Source of the DNA: Candidatus Taylorbacteria bacterium RIFCSPHIGHO2_12_FULL_45_16
Lineage (GTDB): Bacteria > Patescibacteriota > Minisyncoccia > Phycocordibacterales > PALSA-1337
Reading direction: 5' to 3'
Assembly: GCA_001821055.1 (NCBI GenBank)
Contig: MHRT01000005.1
Coordinates: forward strand, 1 to 39,781
DNA: 39,781 nt
This document shows, one piece after another, positions 22,432-30,919 of this stretch (position 1 is the first letter of the stretch; every line of letters starts with the position of its first letter). The notes beneath the pieces were generated by a model. The model saw nothing but the letters and a program-made list of their open reading frames with translations. It was not told the DNA's origin and ran no database searches. The translations under genes were made by a program, and so were the position numbers.

Positions 22432-23655
22432 ATGGATAAAAAAGCTGTTTTTGTATGGAGTTTATACGATTTTGCAAACTCGTTTGTATTCATCAGCTTT
22501 CTTGTCTATTTCTCAAAATGGCTGGTTATAAACCAGGGTCTATCCGATTGGTGGTATAACGCAACATTTATCATTGGTTCCATCGGCCTCATATTTTTGG
22601 CGCCATGGTTCGGTAATAGAGCTGACAAACTCAAGAAAGGTAAAAAGTATCTTATCTATTCGACCAGTGGGTGTTTTATTTTTTATGCATTGGCGATTGG
22701 GAGTGCAATTGGAGGACTGAACGTCTTCCTGTCGGCCCTTTTCTTTGGTCTCGGTAATTTTTTCTACCAGTTTTCTTTTGTATTTTACAACCCACTTCTC
22801 AATACAATTTCGCATGCCGGAAACAGGGGTAAAATATCAGGCATTGGTTTTCTCTCAAGTTATACCGGTCAAATCTGTGGTATTTTGGTCGCTCTGCCTT
22901 TTGTTCTCGGAAAAGTATCTTTGGGTATTGATCCCTTGGTAGCTGCGCTCATTCCTCAGGTGATTATATTTATACTATTATCCATCCCACTATTTCTCAA
23001 CAAAGAAATATTCACATCGACTTCGACGAAAGAACCTGGAGCCGACATGCTTGACTCCTTGAGAATATTGATAGCTCTGCCAGGCGTCCTCCTATTCCTG
23101 GTCTCATTCTTCTTTTTTAATGATGCGATTACGACGTTGGTAAATAACTTTTCCATATTCACCTCCTCAATATTTGGAGTCTCAGATGGACAAATAAGTA
23201 CGCTGACGTTGTTGGTGATCGTCTGTGCCGGTATCGGGGCGATGGGCTGGGGGTGGTTGGCTGATAAAATCGGCTCAAAGAAAACCTTACTATATATTAT
23301 TCTCAGCTGGGTTATTATTATTCCTATTATGGCGTGGGTCGGAAACTATCAAATATTCTTCATCTTTTCCATATTGGCCGGTTTGAGTATCGGAGGAACA
23401 CTTTCTACGTCTCGACTGGTACTTATTGAGTTGGTGCCGGAGCGTGTGCTCAATTCGAGTTTTGGCATCTATGCCATCTCTGAGCGTGCTGCAACTATTA
23501 TTGGCCCTCTGGCTTGGAGTATGGTTCTTTCGATTGGAGGCTATCGCTGGGCGATGTTTTCGATGGTTGTTTTTATGGTCGTTTCGGTGTTGTTTATGGT
23601 GAAGGTTTTTAGAAACAAAAAACCGCCATTACAATTGGCTTCTGTCGAACCTTAA
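22432..23655 (+). CDS. MFS transporter, UMF1/Atg22-like
   Basis: 407 residues with about 12 hydrophobic segments. The start WSLYDFANSFVF matches the UMF1/Atg22-like branch (typically W.lYDfANS). The loop between spans 2 and 3 is FGNRADKLKKGKK and the equivalent half-repeat is WLADKIGSKK, the MFS signature positions. Substrate unknown; the branch includes putative amino-acid or nutrient exporters. It shares a divergent promoter region with the histidine kinase, which could mean that kinase controls it. Confidence 0.88.
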   Translation: MDKKAVFVWSLYDFANSFVFISFLVYFSKWLVINQGLSDWWYNATFIIGSIGLIFLAPWFGNRADKLKKGKKYLIYSTSGCFIFYALAIGSAIGGLNVFLSALFFGLGNFFYQFSFVFYNPLLNTISHAGNRGKISGIGFLSSYTGQICGILVALPFVLGKVSLGIDPLVAALIPQVIIFILLSIPLFLNKEIFTSTSTKEPGADMLDSLRILIALPGVLLFLVSFFFFNDAITTLVNNFSIFTSSIFGVSDGQISTLTLLVIVCAGIGAMGWGWLADKIGSKKTLLYIILSWVIIIPIMAWVGNYQIFFIFSILAGLSIGGTLSTSRLVLIELVPERVLNSSFGIYAISERAATIIGPLAWSMVLSIGGYRWAMFSMVVFMVVSVLFMVKVFRNKKPPLQLASVEP

Positions 23656-23659
23656 AACG

Positions 23660-23676
23660 ATAAAGATTTGCTGAAG
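23660..23676 (-). promoter_or_regulatory. Partial 11-bp-box array
   Basis: Minus strand CTTCAG (23676-23671) and CTTTAT (23665-23660), 11 bp apart, as in the three full arrays. No TGATA element follows at 7 nt on the minus strand. It lies 21 bp upstream of the rpsS -35, so it may be a relic or may influence that promoter. Confidence 0.35.
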
Positions 23677-23697
23677 ATTTAATGATTCTCAGGCAAT

Positions 23698-23726
23698 TTG
23701 ACTTCGCATCTCTCCTCTGTTAAGAT
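23698..23726 (+). promoter_or_regulatory. Promoter of the rpsS-rplE ribosomal block
   Basis: TTGACT (23698-23703), a 17-nt spacer and TAAGAT (23721-23726). The leader of about 90 nt holds a 6-bp TTCATC/GATGAA stem. Confidence 0.75.
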
Positions 23727-23822
23727 GCTTGGCGAGCTCAATAGAGCCTATTTTCATCGTTTTTCAGAGATGGGAGATGAACTCTTCCATTTTCATTTCA
23801 ATGAATTCCACCCAAACAAATT

Positions 23823-24170
23823 ATGGCACGATCACTTAAGAAAGGACCCTATATAGAAGAGCGACTCCTAAAAAAGATCGCCGGAAAGAAGGCGGCAACA
23901 GCCGGGGTTATTAAGACATGGTCACGTCGCTCCCAAATTTCCCCTGAAATGGTAGGCTTCACTTTTGGCGTACACAACGGAAAAATACATGTAGATGTTT
24001 TGGTCACCGAGGATATGGTTGGACACCGCCTCGGTGAATTTTCGCCTACCCGCAAGTTCGTCCGGCATGGAGGAAAGATGCAGAAGGAGATTGAGCTCAA
24101 GGCCAAGGAGGCAGAAGTTGCGGCCGCAAAGTCAGCCAAGGAAGCCGCCACCACGGCCACAAAAAAATAA
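23823..24170 (+). CDS. rpsS: 30S ribosomal protein S19 with C-terminal tail
   Basis: 115 residues. The core is canonical: [26 protein letters not shown], and [11 protein letters not shown]. After about residue 88 there is an Ala/Lys/Glu-rich tail of about 27 residues absent from normal 92-residue S19. S19 binds 16S rRNA in the 30S head with S13. First gene of the long ribosomal block. Confidence 0.96.
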   Translation: MARSLKKGPYIEERLLKKIAGKKAATAGVIKTWSRRSQISPEMVGFTFGVHNGKIHVDVLVTEDMVGHRLGEFSPTRKFVRHGGKMQKEIELKAKEAEVAAAKSAKEAATTATKK

Positions 24171-24177
24171 CAACATT

Positions 24178-24540
24178 ATGATTACCGCATCTCTCAAAAA
24201 TTATCGTATCTCTCCCCGCAAAATTCGCCTAGTCGCGGATATGATTCGCGGTAAAAATGTTAATTCAGCAAAAACAATTTTGACCAATGCCGTCAAGAAA
24301 GCCAAACACCCTCTGCGTGACCTTTTGGATTCGGCTATCGCCAACGCTTCACATAATCAAAAGATTGATTCAGAAAATCTTTTCGTGCGAGAGATTCGTG
24401 TCGATCAGGGCTTTGTCATGAAGCGTTCCATGCCGGTTTCACACGGTTCGGCTCATCCGATCAAGAAGAGAACTAGCAATATCAGTATTGTACTCGCTTC
24501 TCGTGCCATTAAGCTTGCCAAACCAGAAATTTCAAAATAA
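24178..24540 (+). CDS. rplV: 50S ribosomal protein L22
   Basis: 120 residues from ATG 24178, eight bases after the rpsS stop; the frame is open further upstream, but the family start (MITASLKNYRISPRKIRLVADMIRGK) fixes it here. The tunnel hairpin is present (RSMPVSHGSAHPIKKRTSNISI). Normal length is about 110. Confidence 0.96.
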   Translation: MITASLKNYRISPRKIRLVADMIRGKNVNSAKTILTNAVKKAKHPLRDLLDSAIANASHNQKIDSENLFVREIRVDQGFVMKRSMPVSHGSAHPIKKRTSNISIVLASRAIKLAKPEISK

Positions 24541-24600
24541 GCAAAATTGAAACAAGTGGCAAAACCAAAAACCATTAACTAATAACCATTAACTATTTTC

Positions 24601-25272
24601 ATGTCCCACACCGTCCACCCATATTCACACCGACTTGGCATCATCCGCGATTGGAAGAGTCGCTGGTTCGGTATGGATAAAGGATATCGTACAGCTCTCA
24701 AGGCGGATTTGAGCATCCGTGAATTTCTTCAGAAAGAGTTGCGTCCCAATTATATCGGTGGCATTGACATCGAACGCAACCAAAAAGTCCTGCGTGTAAT
24801 CGTCAAAACCTCACGTCCGGGCATGCTTATTGGCAAAGCGGGCGACGGGATAGTCAGACTTCACGGGAAGCTTGTCAGACTTTTACATGGAAATAAAGCG
24901 GAAGTGACTGGTCAAGAGCTCAAGATTGACATTGAAGAAGTTCGAAATCCGGAATCAAATGCGGCTATCGCGAGCATGATGGTCGCCGGAGCTATTGAAA
25001 AGCGCCTCCCGTTCCGACGCGTTATGAAACAGACGATAGAAAAAGTCATGGCCAACAAGGATGTCCAAGGTATTCGTATTCGTCTCGGAGGCCGTCTCGG
25101 TGGCGCCGAAATCGCACGCAGTGAGGAACTCAAAAAGGGCCGAGTTCCGTTACAAACCCTTCGCGCAGACATTGACTTTGCGCGCGAAAAGGCTCACATG
25201 ACATATGGAGATATTGGGATTAAGGTTTGGATTTATAAGGGGGAAATATTTAAGAAGGATCAGAAGCAATGA
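24601..25272 (+). CDS. rpsC: 30S ribosomal protein S3
   Basis: 223 residues: N-terminal KH type II domain with IGKAGDGI at about 77-84 as the GxxG loop, and the C-terminal S3 domain with IRLGGRLGGAEIARSE and DIDFAREKAHMTYGDIGIKVWIYKGE. S3 lies at the mRNA entry and has helicase activity. A 60-bp spacer with the direct repeat AACCATTAACT precedes it. Confidence 0.97.
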   Translation: MSHTVHPYSHRLGIIRDWKSRWFGMDKGYRTALKADLSIREFLQKELRPNYIGGIDIERNQKVLRVIVKTSRPGMLIGKAGDGIVRLHGKLVRLLHGNKAEVTGQELKIDIEEVRNPESNAAIASMMVAGAIEKRLPFRRVMKQTIEKVMANKDVQGIRIRLGGRLGGAEIARSEELKKGRVPLQTLRADIDFAREKAHMTYGDIGIKVWIYKGEIFKKDQKQ

Positions 25273-25277
25273 AACAT

Positions 25278-25344
25278 AGAGATTAGTAACTAGTAATTAG
25301 AAAAACAAAAAGTCCAAATCTCTAGTTACTAATTACTAATCTCT
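25278..25344. repeat. AT-rich intergenic inverted repeat (rpsC-rplP)
   Basis: Arms 25278-25300 and 25322-25344 pair at 21 of 23 positions around a 21-nt loop. Related sequence words (AACTAGTAATT, TAATTACTA, AATCTCT) recur in the spacers at 26351-26416, 26806-26868 and 27102-27160, each between ribosomal genes. They may be spacer hairpins that protect or separate cistrons. Confidence 0.55.
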
Positions 25345-25362
25345 AACTACTAAACTACTACC

Positions 25363-25788
25363 ATGTTATTCCCGAAAAAAGTTAAGCACAGAAAACACTT
25401 CACCAAACGCAAGAATCGCGTCAAGGAGGCTGGCAAACATGAAACCCGTGGCGTCACGGTGGCTTTCGGATCTTTTGGATTGAAAGCGATGACCTATGGT
25501 CGCGTCACTTCAAACCAGATTGAGGCAGCCAGAAAAGTCATGACTCGTTACGCCACGAAATCCGGAAAAGTCTGGATACGCATTTTCCCGGACATGCCAT
25601 TTACCCAAAAGCCGGCCGAAGTCAAAATGGGAAAAGGGAAAGGTGATCCAGTTGGATTTGTGGCCGAAGTCCGTCCGGGACGCGTCATGTTTGAAATTGA
25701 CGGTGTTGAGAACAAGACGGCGGCCGAGGCACTCCGCAAGGCGGGAACGAAATTGCCGGTCAAGACGAAGGTTGTGGCGAGGTTGTAA
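25363..25788 (+). CDS. rplP: 50S ribosomal protein L16
   Basis: 141 residues, normal length: MLFPKKVKHRKHFTKR, KSGKVWIRIFPDMPFTQKPAEVKMGKGKGDP, then the C-terminal AAEALRKAGTKLPVKTK. L16 organises the A-site region of 23S rRNA. Confidence 0.97.
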   Translation: MLFPKKVKHRKHFTKRKNRVKEAGKHETRGVTVAFGSFGLKAMTYGRVTSNQIEAARKVMTRYATKSGKVWIRIFPDMPFTQKPAEVKMGKGKGDPVGFVAEVRPGRVMFEIDGVENKTAAEALRKAGTKLPVKTKVVARL

Positions 25789-25859
25789 TTATACTTACGA
25801 CATACTCATGTAGAACCGAAAATCGTAGCGGTGAAATTATAAAGAAAATAGGCCTAAAA

Positions 25860-26060
25860 ATGAAAATCAAAGACATTTTAACCAAGACCCCATCTGACCT
25901 CAATCGCCTCGTTGCTGAGAAGCGTGAGGCACTTCGAGTATTCCGTTTCGGCTCGGCTGGTGCCAAGACCAAGAACGTCAAAGAGGGCATGCATATTAGA
26001 AAAGATATAGCTAGGATTTTGACGGTGCTTAACACCAAAAATAAACTACTAGACAAATAG
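25860..26060 (+). CDS. rpmC: 50S ribosomal protein L29
   Basis: 66 residues, a two-helix protein: MKIKDILTKTPSDLNRLVAEKREALRVFRFG and a basic C-terminal helix with IRKDIARILTVLNTK. Sits near the tunnel exit beside L23. Position between rplP and rpsQ is standard. Confidence 0.93.
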   Translation: MKIKDILTKTPSDLNRLVAEKREALRVFRFGSAGAKTKNVKEGMHIRKDIARILTVLNTKNKLLDK

Positions 26061-26086
26061 TCACAAATCAAGTAGTATCACAACTC

Positions 26087-26344
26087 ATGACAACCGCCGT
26101 CACAACCGAAAAAAAACTAAAGCGCCAGACATTTACCGGCGTTGTAACTTCTAACAAGATGAAGGATACGGTGGTCGTGGCCATAGAACGCTATGTCAGA
26201 CATGCCAAGTACCACAAGTATATGAACAAAAAGACCAAGCTCATGGTGCATGATGCGGGGAATATCAAAAATATCGGTGATACAGCGACCATAGAAGCCT
26301 GCAGACCGTTATCAAAGAATAAATCGTTCAGGGTAATCGCATGA
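26087..26344 (+). CDS. rpsQ: 30S ribosomal protein S17
   Basis: 85 residues, OB fold: FTGVVTSNKMKDTVVVAIERYVRHAKYHKY, then HDAGN and DTATIEACRPLSKNKSFRVI. Standard length and position. The first 12 residues are low in conservation. Confidence 0.95.
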   Translation: MTTAVTTEKKLKRQTFTGVVTSNKMKDTVVVAIERYVRHAKYHKYMNKKTKLMVHDAGNIKNIGDTATIEACRPLSKNKSFRVIA

Positions 26345-26425
26345 AAAACAAGAGACTAATAATTAATAACTAGAGACTGGAAAAACACAGCAGAAGCAAT
26401 CTAATTACTAATCTCTCTTCAAACT

Positions 26426-26797
26426 ATGATCCAACCACGTTCCATCGTCAATATTGCAGATAATTCTGGAGCCAAGATCGGACGCATTTTCAAAGTGCTT
26501 GGAGCTTCGCATAAGCGCTATGCCGAAATCGGTGAAGTCGTGGTTCTTTCGGTCCAAAAAGCCGAGCCTCGCAAGACCATCAAGAAAAAGGATGTCCTTC
26601 ACGCTGTTGTTGTTCGTCAGACCAAAGCCACTCGTCGCAAGGATGGCTCCTATATCCGTTTTGATGAAAATGCCGTCGTCATCATAGAAAAAGGCAAGAA
26701 AGAGCCGGTTGCTGGTCGTATTTTCGGACCTATCCCGCGCGAAGTCGGCGAAGCGGGATTCAAGACTATCGCGTCTAAAGCTCCGGAGATTGTGTAA
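26426..26797 (+). CDS. rplN: 50S ribosomal protein L14
   Basis: 123 residues, canonical: MIQPRSIVNIADNSGAKIGRIFKVLG, ending with IFGPIPREV and a short tail. L14 forms the intersubunit bridge near the L19 site and is the docking point of silencing factor RsfS. Confidence 0.97.
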   Translation: MIQPRSIVNIADNSGAKIGRIFKVLGASHKRYAEIGEVVVLSVQKAEPRKTIKKKDVLHAVVVRQTKATRRKDGSYIRFDENAVVIIEKGKKEPVAGRIFGPIPREVGEAGFKTIASKAPEIV

Positions 26798-26879
26798 ACA
26801 AAAAAGATCAATAACTAGTAATTGGAAAAACCAGATCCCTAGTTACCAGTTACTAACTACTAATTACCAACTAACTACC

Positions 26880-27098
26880 ATGCATATCAAAAAAGGAGAT
26901 ACAGTAACTATTCTGTCAGGAGATGACAAAGGCAAAACCGGCAAGGTTGTCAAAGCTTTTCCAGCAGTCGGTAAGGTTGTCATTGAGGGCATGAACACAG
27001 TTCACAAACATCAACGTCCGACCAAGCAGGGCCAAAAGGGCCAAGTTGTGGATGTAGCCATGCCGATGTATGCGTCGAAGGTAGCAAAGAAAGAGTAA
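26880..27098 (+). CDS. rplX: 50S ribosomal protein L24, short form
   Basis: 72 residues from ATG 26880 (MHIKKGDTVTILSGDDKGKTG), with KOW motif, then VIEGMNTVHKHQRPT. About 30 residues shorter than usual: the C-terminal part ends at VDVAMPMYASKVAKKE. L24 starts 50S assembly. Confidence 0.93.
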   Translation: MHIKKGDTVTILSGDDKGKTGKVVKAFPAVGKVVIEGMNTVHKHQRPTKQGQKGQVVDVAMPMYASKVAKKE

Positions 27099-27167
27099 AA
27101 AAGTAATTGGTGACTAGTAATTAAAAAAAACACCATGATTCTCTAAAATTATTAGTCTCTAAATCAA

Positions 27168-27749
27168 ATGAAACACACCAACACATTGGAACTAAATAAA
27201 GGATCATTCAAAGCTCTCAAAGACAAGTTGGGTTTGAAGAATCCGATGCAAGCGCCTCGTTTGCTTAAAGTTGTCATCTCCAACGGCTTTGGCTCCACTA
27301 AGGACAAAAAGAAAATTGAACTCATCGCCGATCGCCTGGCCAAGATCACTGGTCAAAAGCCAGCTGTCCGTGTTACCAAGAAAGCCATTGCTACTTTCAA
27401 AACCCGTCAAGGCGACGCCATCGGCTACCAAGTCACTCTCCGTGGTCCGCGGATGTTTGACTTCATGGATCGTCTCATTCACATCGCTCTGCCTCGCACC
27501 AAAGACTTCCGCGGGCTCTCGCGTACATCAGTCGACGATATGGGTAATTTCACTATCGGCATCAAGGAGCACACTATTTTCCCGGAGACTTCTGACGAGG
27601 ATTTGAAGGATGTTTTTGGTCTTGCCATCACAATTGTCACGACTTCTAGCGACAAGAAGGCGACACTGGCTTTCCTGGAGCATATCGGGATGCCCTTGAA
27701 GAGGGAGCTCGCCTCTGTTGAATCCACGGCAAGCAAGGATGGGAGATAA
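27168..27749 (+). CDS. rplE: 50S ribosomal protein L5
   Basis: 193 residues: APRLLKVVISNGFG, TGQKPAVRVTKKAIATFKTRQGDAIG, MFDFMDRLIHIALPRTKDFRGL and FTIGIKEHTIFPE are canonical. L5 binds 5S rRNA. It is the last gene before a new promoter, so the spc-type block is split between rplE and rpsN. Confidence 0.97.
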   Translation: MKHTNTLELNKGSFKALKDKLGLKNPMQAPRLLKVVISNGFGSTKDKKKIELIADRLAKITGQKPAVRVTKKAIATFKTRQGDAIGYQVTLRGPRMFDFMDRLIHIALPRTKDFRGLSRTSVDDMGNFTIGIKEHTIFPETSDEDLKDVFGLAITIVTTSSDKKATLAFLEHIGMPLKRELASVESTASKDGR

Positions 27750-27768
27750 AAACCTCAATCATACTTGT

Positions 27769-27797
27769 TTGACTTCCTGACTCCTATTTGCTACAGT
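27769..27797 (+). promoter_or_regulatory. Promoter of rpsN and downstream genes
   Basis: TTGACT (27769-27774), a 17-nt spacer and TACAGT (27792-27797) preceded by TGC. Predicted start near 27804, upstream of a terminator-like hairpin. Confidence 0.7.
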
Positions 27798-27856
27798 ACC
27801 CCTACCTTAAACACAAAGGTTTTTCGCTGGAAAATACGATTGGAAGCACACCCTGA

Positions 27857-27895
27857 GAGGACTCGAAGGGATAGCTGACCAGTCCTCGTTTTTTT
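27857..27895 (+). terminator. Attenuator-like terminator in the rpsN leader
   Basis: GAGGACT (27857-27863) and AGTCCTC (27881-27887) form a perfect 7-bp stem, followed by G and T7. It is downstream of the promoter at 27769-27797 and 54 bp before rpsN, so it must be read through for rpsN-secY expression. A second small hairpin (ACCTT/AAGGT, about 27802-27818) lies ahead. This has the layout of a transcription attenuator; the signal is unknown. Confidence 0.65.
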
Positions 27896-27949
27896 GAGAA
27901 AATTAGCCAAAATTTACCCAAGAGGCGCAAAGATACCCAAAGCTCATCC

Positions 27950-28135
27950 ATGGCCAAGACATCAGTCATCGTCAGATCAGAGAAGAAGCCGAAATTCAAA
28001 TCGCGCGTGGTTCGTCGTTGCTTTCGTTGTGGTCGCAAGCGTGGCTACATGAGAGACTTTGACCTTTGCCGCATCTGTTTCCGAGAGTTTGCCAATGAGG
28101 GTGTTATTCCTGGTATCAAGAAATCATCCTGGTAA
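27950..28135 (+). CDS. rpsN: 30S ribosomal protein S14, zinc type
   Basis: 61 residues, the short zinc-binding form with C24, C27, C40 and C43 (CFRCGRK and LCRICFRE). Zinc-type S14 needs no paralogue under zinc sufficiency. Position between rplE and rpsH is standard. Confidence 0.96.
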   Translation: MAKTSVIVRSEKKPKFKSRVVRRCFRCGRKRGYMRDFDLCRICFREFANEGVIPGIKKSSW

Positions 28136-28164
28136 TATTTAATTTTCAATACCCAATTATTTTT

Positions 28165-28554
28165 ATGGTAACCGATCCAATTTCAAATCTAATTGTCCGC
28201 ATCAAGAATGCCAGCGACGCCAAGAAACCCGCTGTGACCATTCCGCAATCCAAGCTTGTGGAAAATGTCGCCCACGCGCTCAAGAAAAACGGTTATCTGT
28301 CAAGTGTTCAGAAAAATAACGATACTCGTGAAATTGAACTCGGCATAGTCTATTTTGATGGAGGAAAACCTCGTATCACCGGCATTGAACGCATTTCCAA
28401 GACATCACGCCGTGTATACCAGAAATCCAGCGATATCAGGGTATTCCGTAGTGGTTTCGGCAACACATTCTTTTCAACACCGAAAGGCATCATGGTTGAT
28501 ATGGACGCCAAAAAATTAAAGGTCGGAGGAGAAGTGTTATTTAAAATCTGGTAA
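28165..28554 (+). CDS. rpsH: 30S ribosomal protein S8
   Basis: 129 residues: DPISNLIVRIKNA at the start, IPQSKL, and a C-terminal RVFRSGFGNTFFSTPKGIMVD. The usual STS..G(I/V)M.D ending is recognisable as STPKGIMVD. S8 is the spc-operon repressor in E. coli. Confidence 0.95.
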   Translation: MVTDPISNLIVRIKNASDAKKPAVTIPQSKLVENVAHALKKNGYLSSVQKNNDTREIELGIVYFDGGKPRITGIERISKTSRRVYQKSSDIRVFRSGFGNTFFSTPKGIMVDMDAKKLKVGGEVLFKIW

Positions 28555-28585
28555 CTATTGTACTAGCAAGCAGTTACCAATCAAT

Positions 28586-29119
28586 ATGTCAAGAATCGCC
28601 AAAAAACCCATAATAATTCCTCCGAAGACTGAAGCTTCTTTTTCAGGCGGTGTCATGACGATCAAGGGTCCTTTGGGCGTCTTGAGCAAGACCTTTCGTC
28701 CATATATCAACGTGGTTGTTGAAAATAGGGCTATCACTCTTACACCAAACGGCACTTCACTCCAAGCTCGTGCCTTGTGGGGTACATACGCTTCTCACAT
28801 CAAAAACATGCTCATCGGCGTCAATAAGCCATACGAAAAGAGGCTCGTTGTCGAAGGTATAGGTTTCAAGGCTGATGTCAAAGGAACAAATCTCGTTCTT
28901 GTCGTTGGTTTTTCCCATCCGGTCAATGTCCCGATTCCGACTGATCTCAAGGTAACTACTGAAAAGAATATTGTTGTCATTTCCGGCATGGATTGCGAAA
29001 GTGTCGGTCAATTTGCCGCGGTTGTCCGCGCCATGAAAAAGCCGGAACCGTATCTCGGGAAAGGCATTAGATATTCGGATGAAGTCATCAGGCGTAAGCA
29101 AGGAAAGAAGGCGGCGTAA
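28586..29119 (+). CDS. rplF: 50S ribosomal protein L6
   Basis: 177 residues, normal length: MSRIAKKPIIIPP, TIKGPLG, HIKNMLIGV, EGIGFKADVKG, and the C-terminal KKPEPYLGKGIRYSDEVIRRKQGK (normally KGIRY..E.VRRK.GK). L6 supports the factor-binding region. Confidence 0.97.
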   Translation: MSRIAKKPIIIPPKTEASFSGGVMTIKGPLGVLSKTFRPYINVVVENRAITLTPNGTSLQARALWGTYASHIKNMLIGVNKPYEKRLVVEGIGFKADVKGTNLVLVVGFSHPVNVPIPTDLKVTTEKNIVVISGMDCESVGQFAAVVRAMKKPEPYLGKGIRYSDEVIRRKQGKKAA

Positions 29120-29159
29120 AAAATTGTCATTTTCCATCTTATTTTTTACTTTTACTATC

Positions 29160-29510
29160 ATGAATACTTTACAGAAAAAACATACGATATTCGCCCGCAG
29201 AAAGATCCGCATCCGCGCCAAGATTTTCGGCACGGCAGAACGTCCACGTTTGGCCATCTTCAAGTCCCATAAATATATTTATGCCCAAATCATTGACGAC
29301 GTCAAAGGCCACACTATTGTCGCTTTTGATTCACGCATGTCCAAAGCCAAAACTCCGGTGGAGCGCGCCAAAGAAGTCGGCGTGGAAATTGCCAAAATTG
29401 CCAAAGTTGCCAAAGTTGCCAAAGTCGTCTTCGATCGTGGTGGATATATTTATACCGGCAAAATCAAGATGGTCGCCGATGCTGCTCGTGAGGGAGGACT
29501 AGAATTTTAA
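29160..29510 (+). CDS. rplR: 50S ribosomal protein L18
   Basis: 116 residues from ATG 29160 (the frame is open upstream but family similarity starts here). RRKIRIRAKIFGTAERPRLAIFKSHKYIYAQ and VVFDRGGYIYTGKIKMVADAAREGGLEF are canonical. The helix before VVFDRGG is written by four 9-bp units (29391-29426), giving AKIAKVAKVAKV. L18 binds 5S rRNA. Confidence 0.96.
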   Translation: MNTLQKKHTIFARRKIRIRAKIFGTAERPRLAIFKSHKYIYAQIIDDVKGHTIVAFDSRMSKAKTPVERAKEVGVEIAKIAKVAKVAKVVFDRGGYIYTGKIKMVADAAREGGLEF

Positions 29511-29547
29511 TAATCAATAACACAGACTAGCGAATTATGTGAATACC

Positions 29548-30306
29548 ATGACAGCCAAAGACATAAAAACAAATATAGAGACGGAAGATGTGATTGTCCC
29601 TTCGACCGGCATTGATGTGGCGGTGGTCATTCCAGTTTCCGATACGGCCGTCGAGCCGGCCATTGAAGTCGCGGAAGCCAAAGATCTTTCCGCCTCGGTT
29701 GCCAACAAAATTACCCCCGGACGCAAGATTCGCGGGGACTCGGCCCGACGCGGTGGATCAGGCGGACGCCAAAGTCGCGGAGGTCAACGTGGAGGCGGTC
29801 GCAACGAACCGCGGGAACGCGTCAAACCGGAGTTTGATTCAAAGATTATTGATATCCGTCGTGTGACTAGAGTTACTTCTGGAGGTAGACGCATGAATTT
29901 CAGCGTCGCCGTCGTGGCCGGTGATCACAAAGGTCGTGTTGGCGTCGGTCTGGGTAAGAGTATTGATACTGCTTCCGCGGTTGAAAAAGCCACTCGTGAA
30001 GCCAAAAAAAACCTCATCAAGGTTCCTTTGTCGGTCCAGATGACTATTCCTCACGCGGTTGAAGCGAAATACGCCAGTGCGCGCATTATGATCTTCCCGG
30101 CTCGTGGTCGTGGCGTGGTGGCGGGTAGCTCGGCTCGCGCGGTCATCGAATTGGCCGGCATCAAAGATGTCTGTGCCAAGTTTCTGTCTGGCAGTAAAAA
30201 CCGTCTCAACAATGCCAAGGTTGCCATTGAAGCCCTAAAGAAGTTGAGCAAGGTCAGCCGCGCGATCATTACAAATAAGCAAACAAGCAAAGACACGTCG
30301 CAGTAA
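29548..30306 (+). CDS. rpsE: 30S ribosomal protein S5 with long N-terminal extension
   Basis: 252 residues from ATG 29548; a GTG at 29539 would add three. The S5 core starts near residue 95 (DIRRVTRVTSGGRRMNFSVAVVAGDHKGRVGVGLGKS). The first 90 residues have an acidic/Val part and an Arg/Gly-rich part (RRGGSGGRQSRGGQRGGGRN), which looks like an RNA-binding tail. S5 sits at the mRNA entry with S3 and S4. The next gene is rplO; rpmD (L30), usual here in other bacteria, is absent. Confidence 0.96.
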   Translation: MTAKDIKTNIETEDVIVPSTGIDVAVVIPVSDTAVEPAIEVAEAKDLSASVANKITPGRKIRGDSARRGGSGGRQSRGGQRGGGRNEPRERVKPEFDSKIIDIRRVTRVTSGGRRMNFSVAVVAGDHKGRVGVGLGKSIDTASAVEKATREAKKNLIKVPLSVQMTIPHAVEAKYASARIMIFPARGRGVVAGSSARAVIELAGIKDVCAKFLSGSKNRLNNAKVAIEALKKLSKVSRAIITNKQTSKDTSQ

Positions 30307-30349
30307 TTTCGTTTCTTTGCTTATTTTCATCATTTCTTAACTAACCATC

Positions 30350-30919
30350 ATGCAATTCCATCAACTAAGACGAGATACGCCAAACAGAAAGCGCATGACA
30401 GTGGCGCGCGGCGGCAAGCGTGGCAAGACCGCTGGTCGCGGAGGTAAGGGTCAATCAGCTCGCGCCGGCAACAAGCGTCGACCGGAGTGGAGAGATGTTA
30501 TCAAGAAACTTCCGAAATTGCGTGGCCGCGGCGTCAATCAGAATAAACCAATCACTGATGAATTGGTAGTCATCAATACTGCTGTTCTTGAAGCTAATTT
30601 TTTGGCAAATGAAGCGGTCACCCCGACTATTCTCATTGAAAAGGGTTTGATCTCGACTACCTCTGGTATTATTCCATTTGTTAAAATTCTGGGTGACGGG
30701 GAAGTCACCAAGGTTTTCAATATTTCAGGCTGTGCCATATCCGGATCGGCAAAGGAAAAAATAGAAAAAGCCGGCGGTTCAGTCGCCGCCCTTGCTTCCC
30801 GGGTCGTGCCGAAGAGGAAAGGCCCGTCGAGTGAAAATGATAAGAATATTATTCCAGTCAAAGTTTCGAAAAAAGAGGTCAGAAAAGAAAAGAAAGAAAC
30901 AAAGTCATCCCATGAATAA
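30350..30919 (+). CDS. rplO: 50S ribosomal protein L15 with C-terminal tail
   Basis: 189 residues: KRMTVARGGKRGKTAGRGGKGQSARAGNKRRPEW is the Gly/Arg-rich L15 start, followed by KLPKLRGRG and the C-terminal KAGGSVAAL. About 35 Lys/Glu-rich extra residues end the protein. Its last 8 bp overlap the secY start. Confidence 0.95.
   Translation: MQFHQLRRDTPNRKRMTVARGGKRGKTAGRGGKGQSARAGNKRRPEWRDVIKKLPKLRGRGVNQNKPITDELVVINTAVLEANFLANEAVTPTILIEKGLISTTSGIIPFVKILGDGEVTKVFNISGCAISGSAKEKIEKAGGSVAALASRVVPKRKGPSSENDKNIIPVKVSKKEVRKEKKETKSSHE

Noticed and set aside
29391-29426. Four 9-bp tandem units in rplR as an inserted repeat
   Set aside because: The protein length at this place equals that of normal L18, so it is repetitive codon use in a helix, not an insertion.
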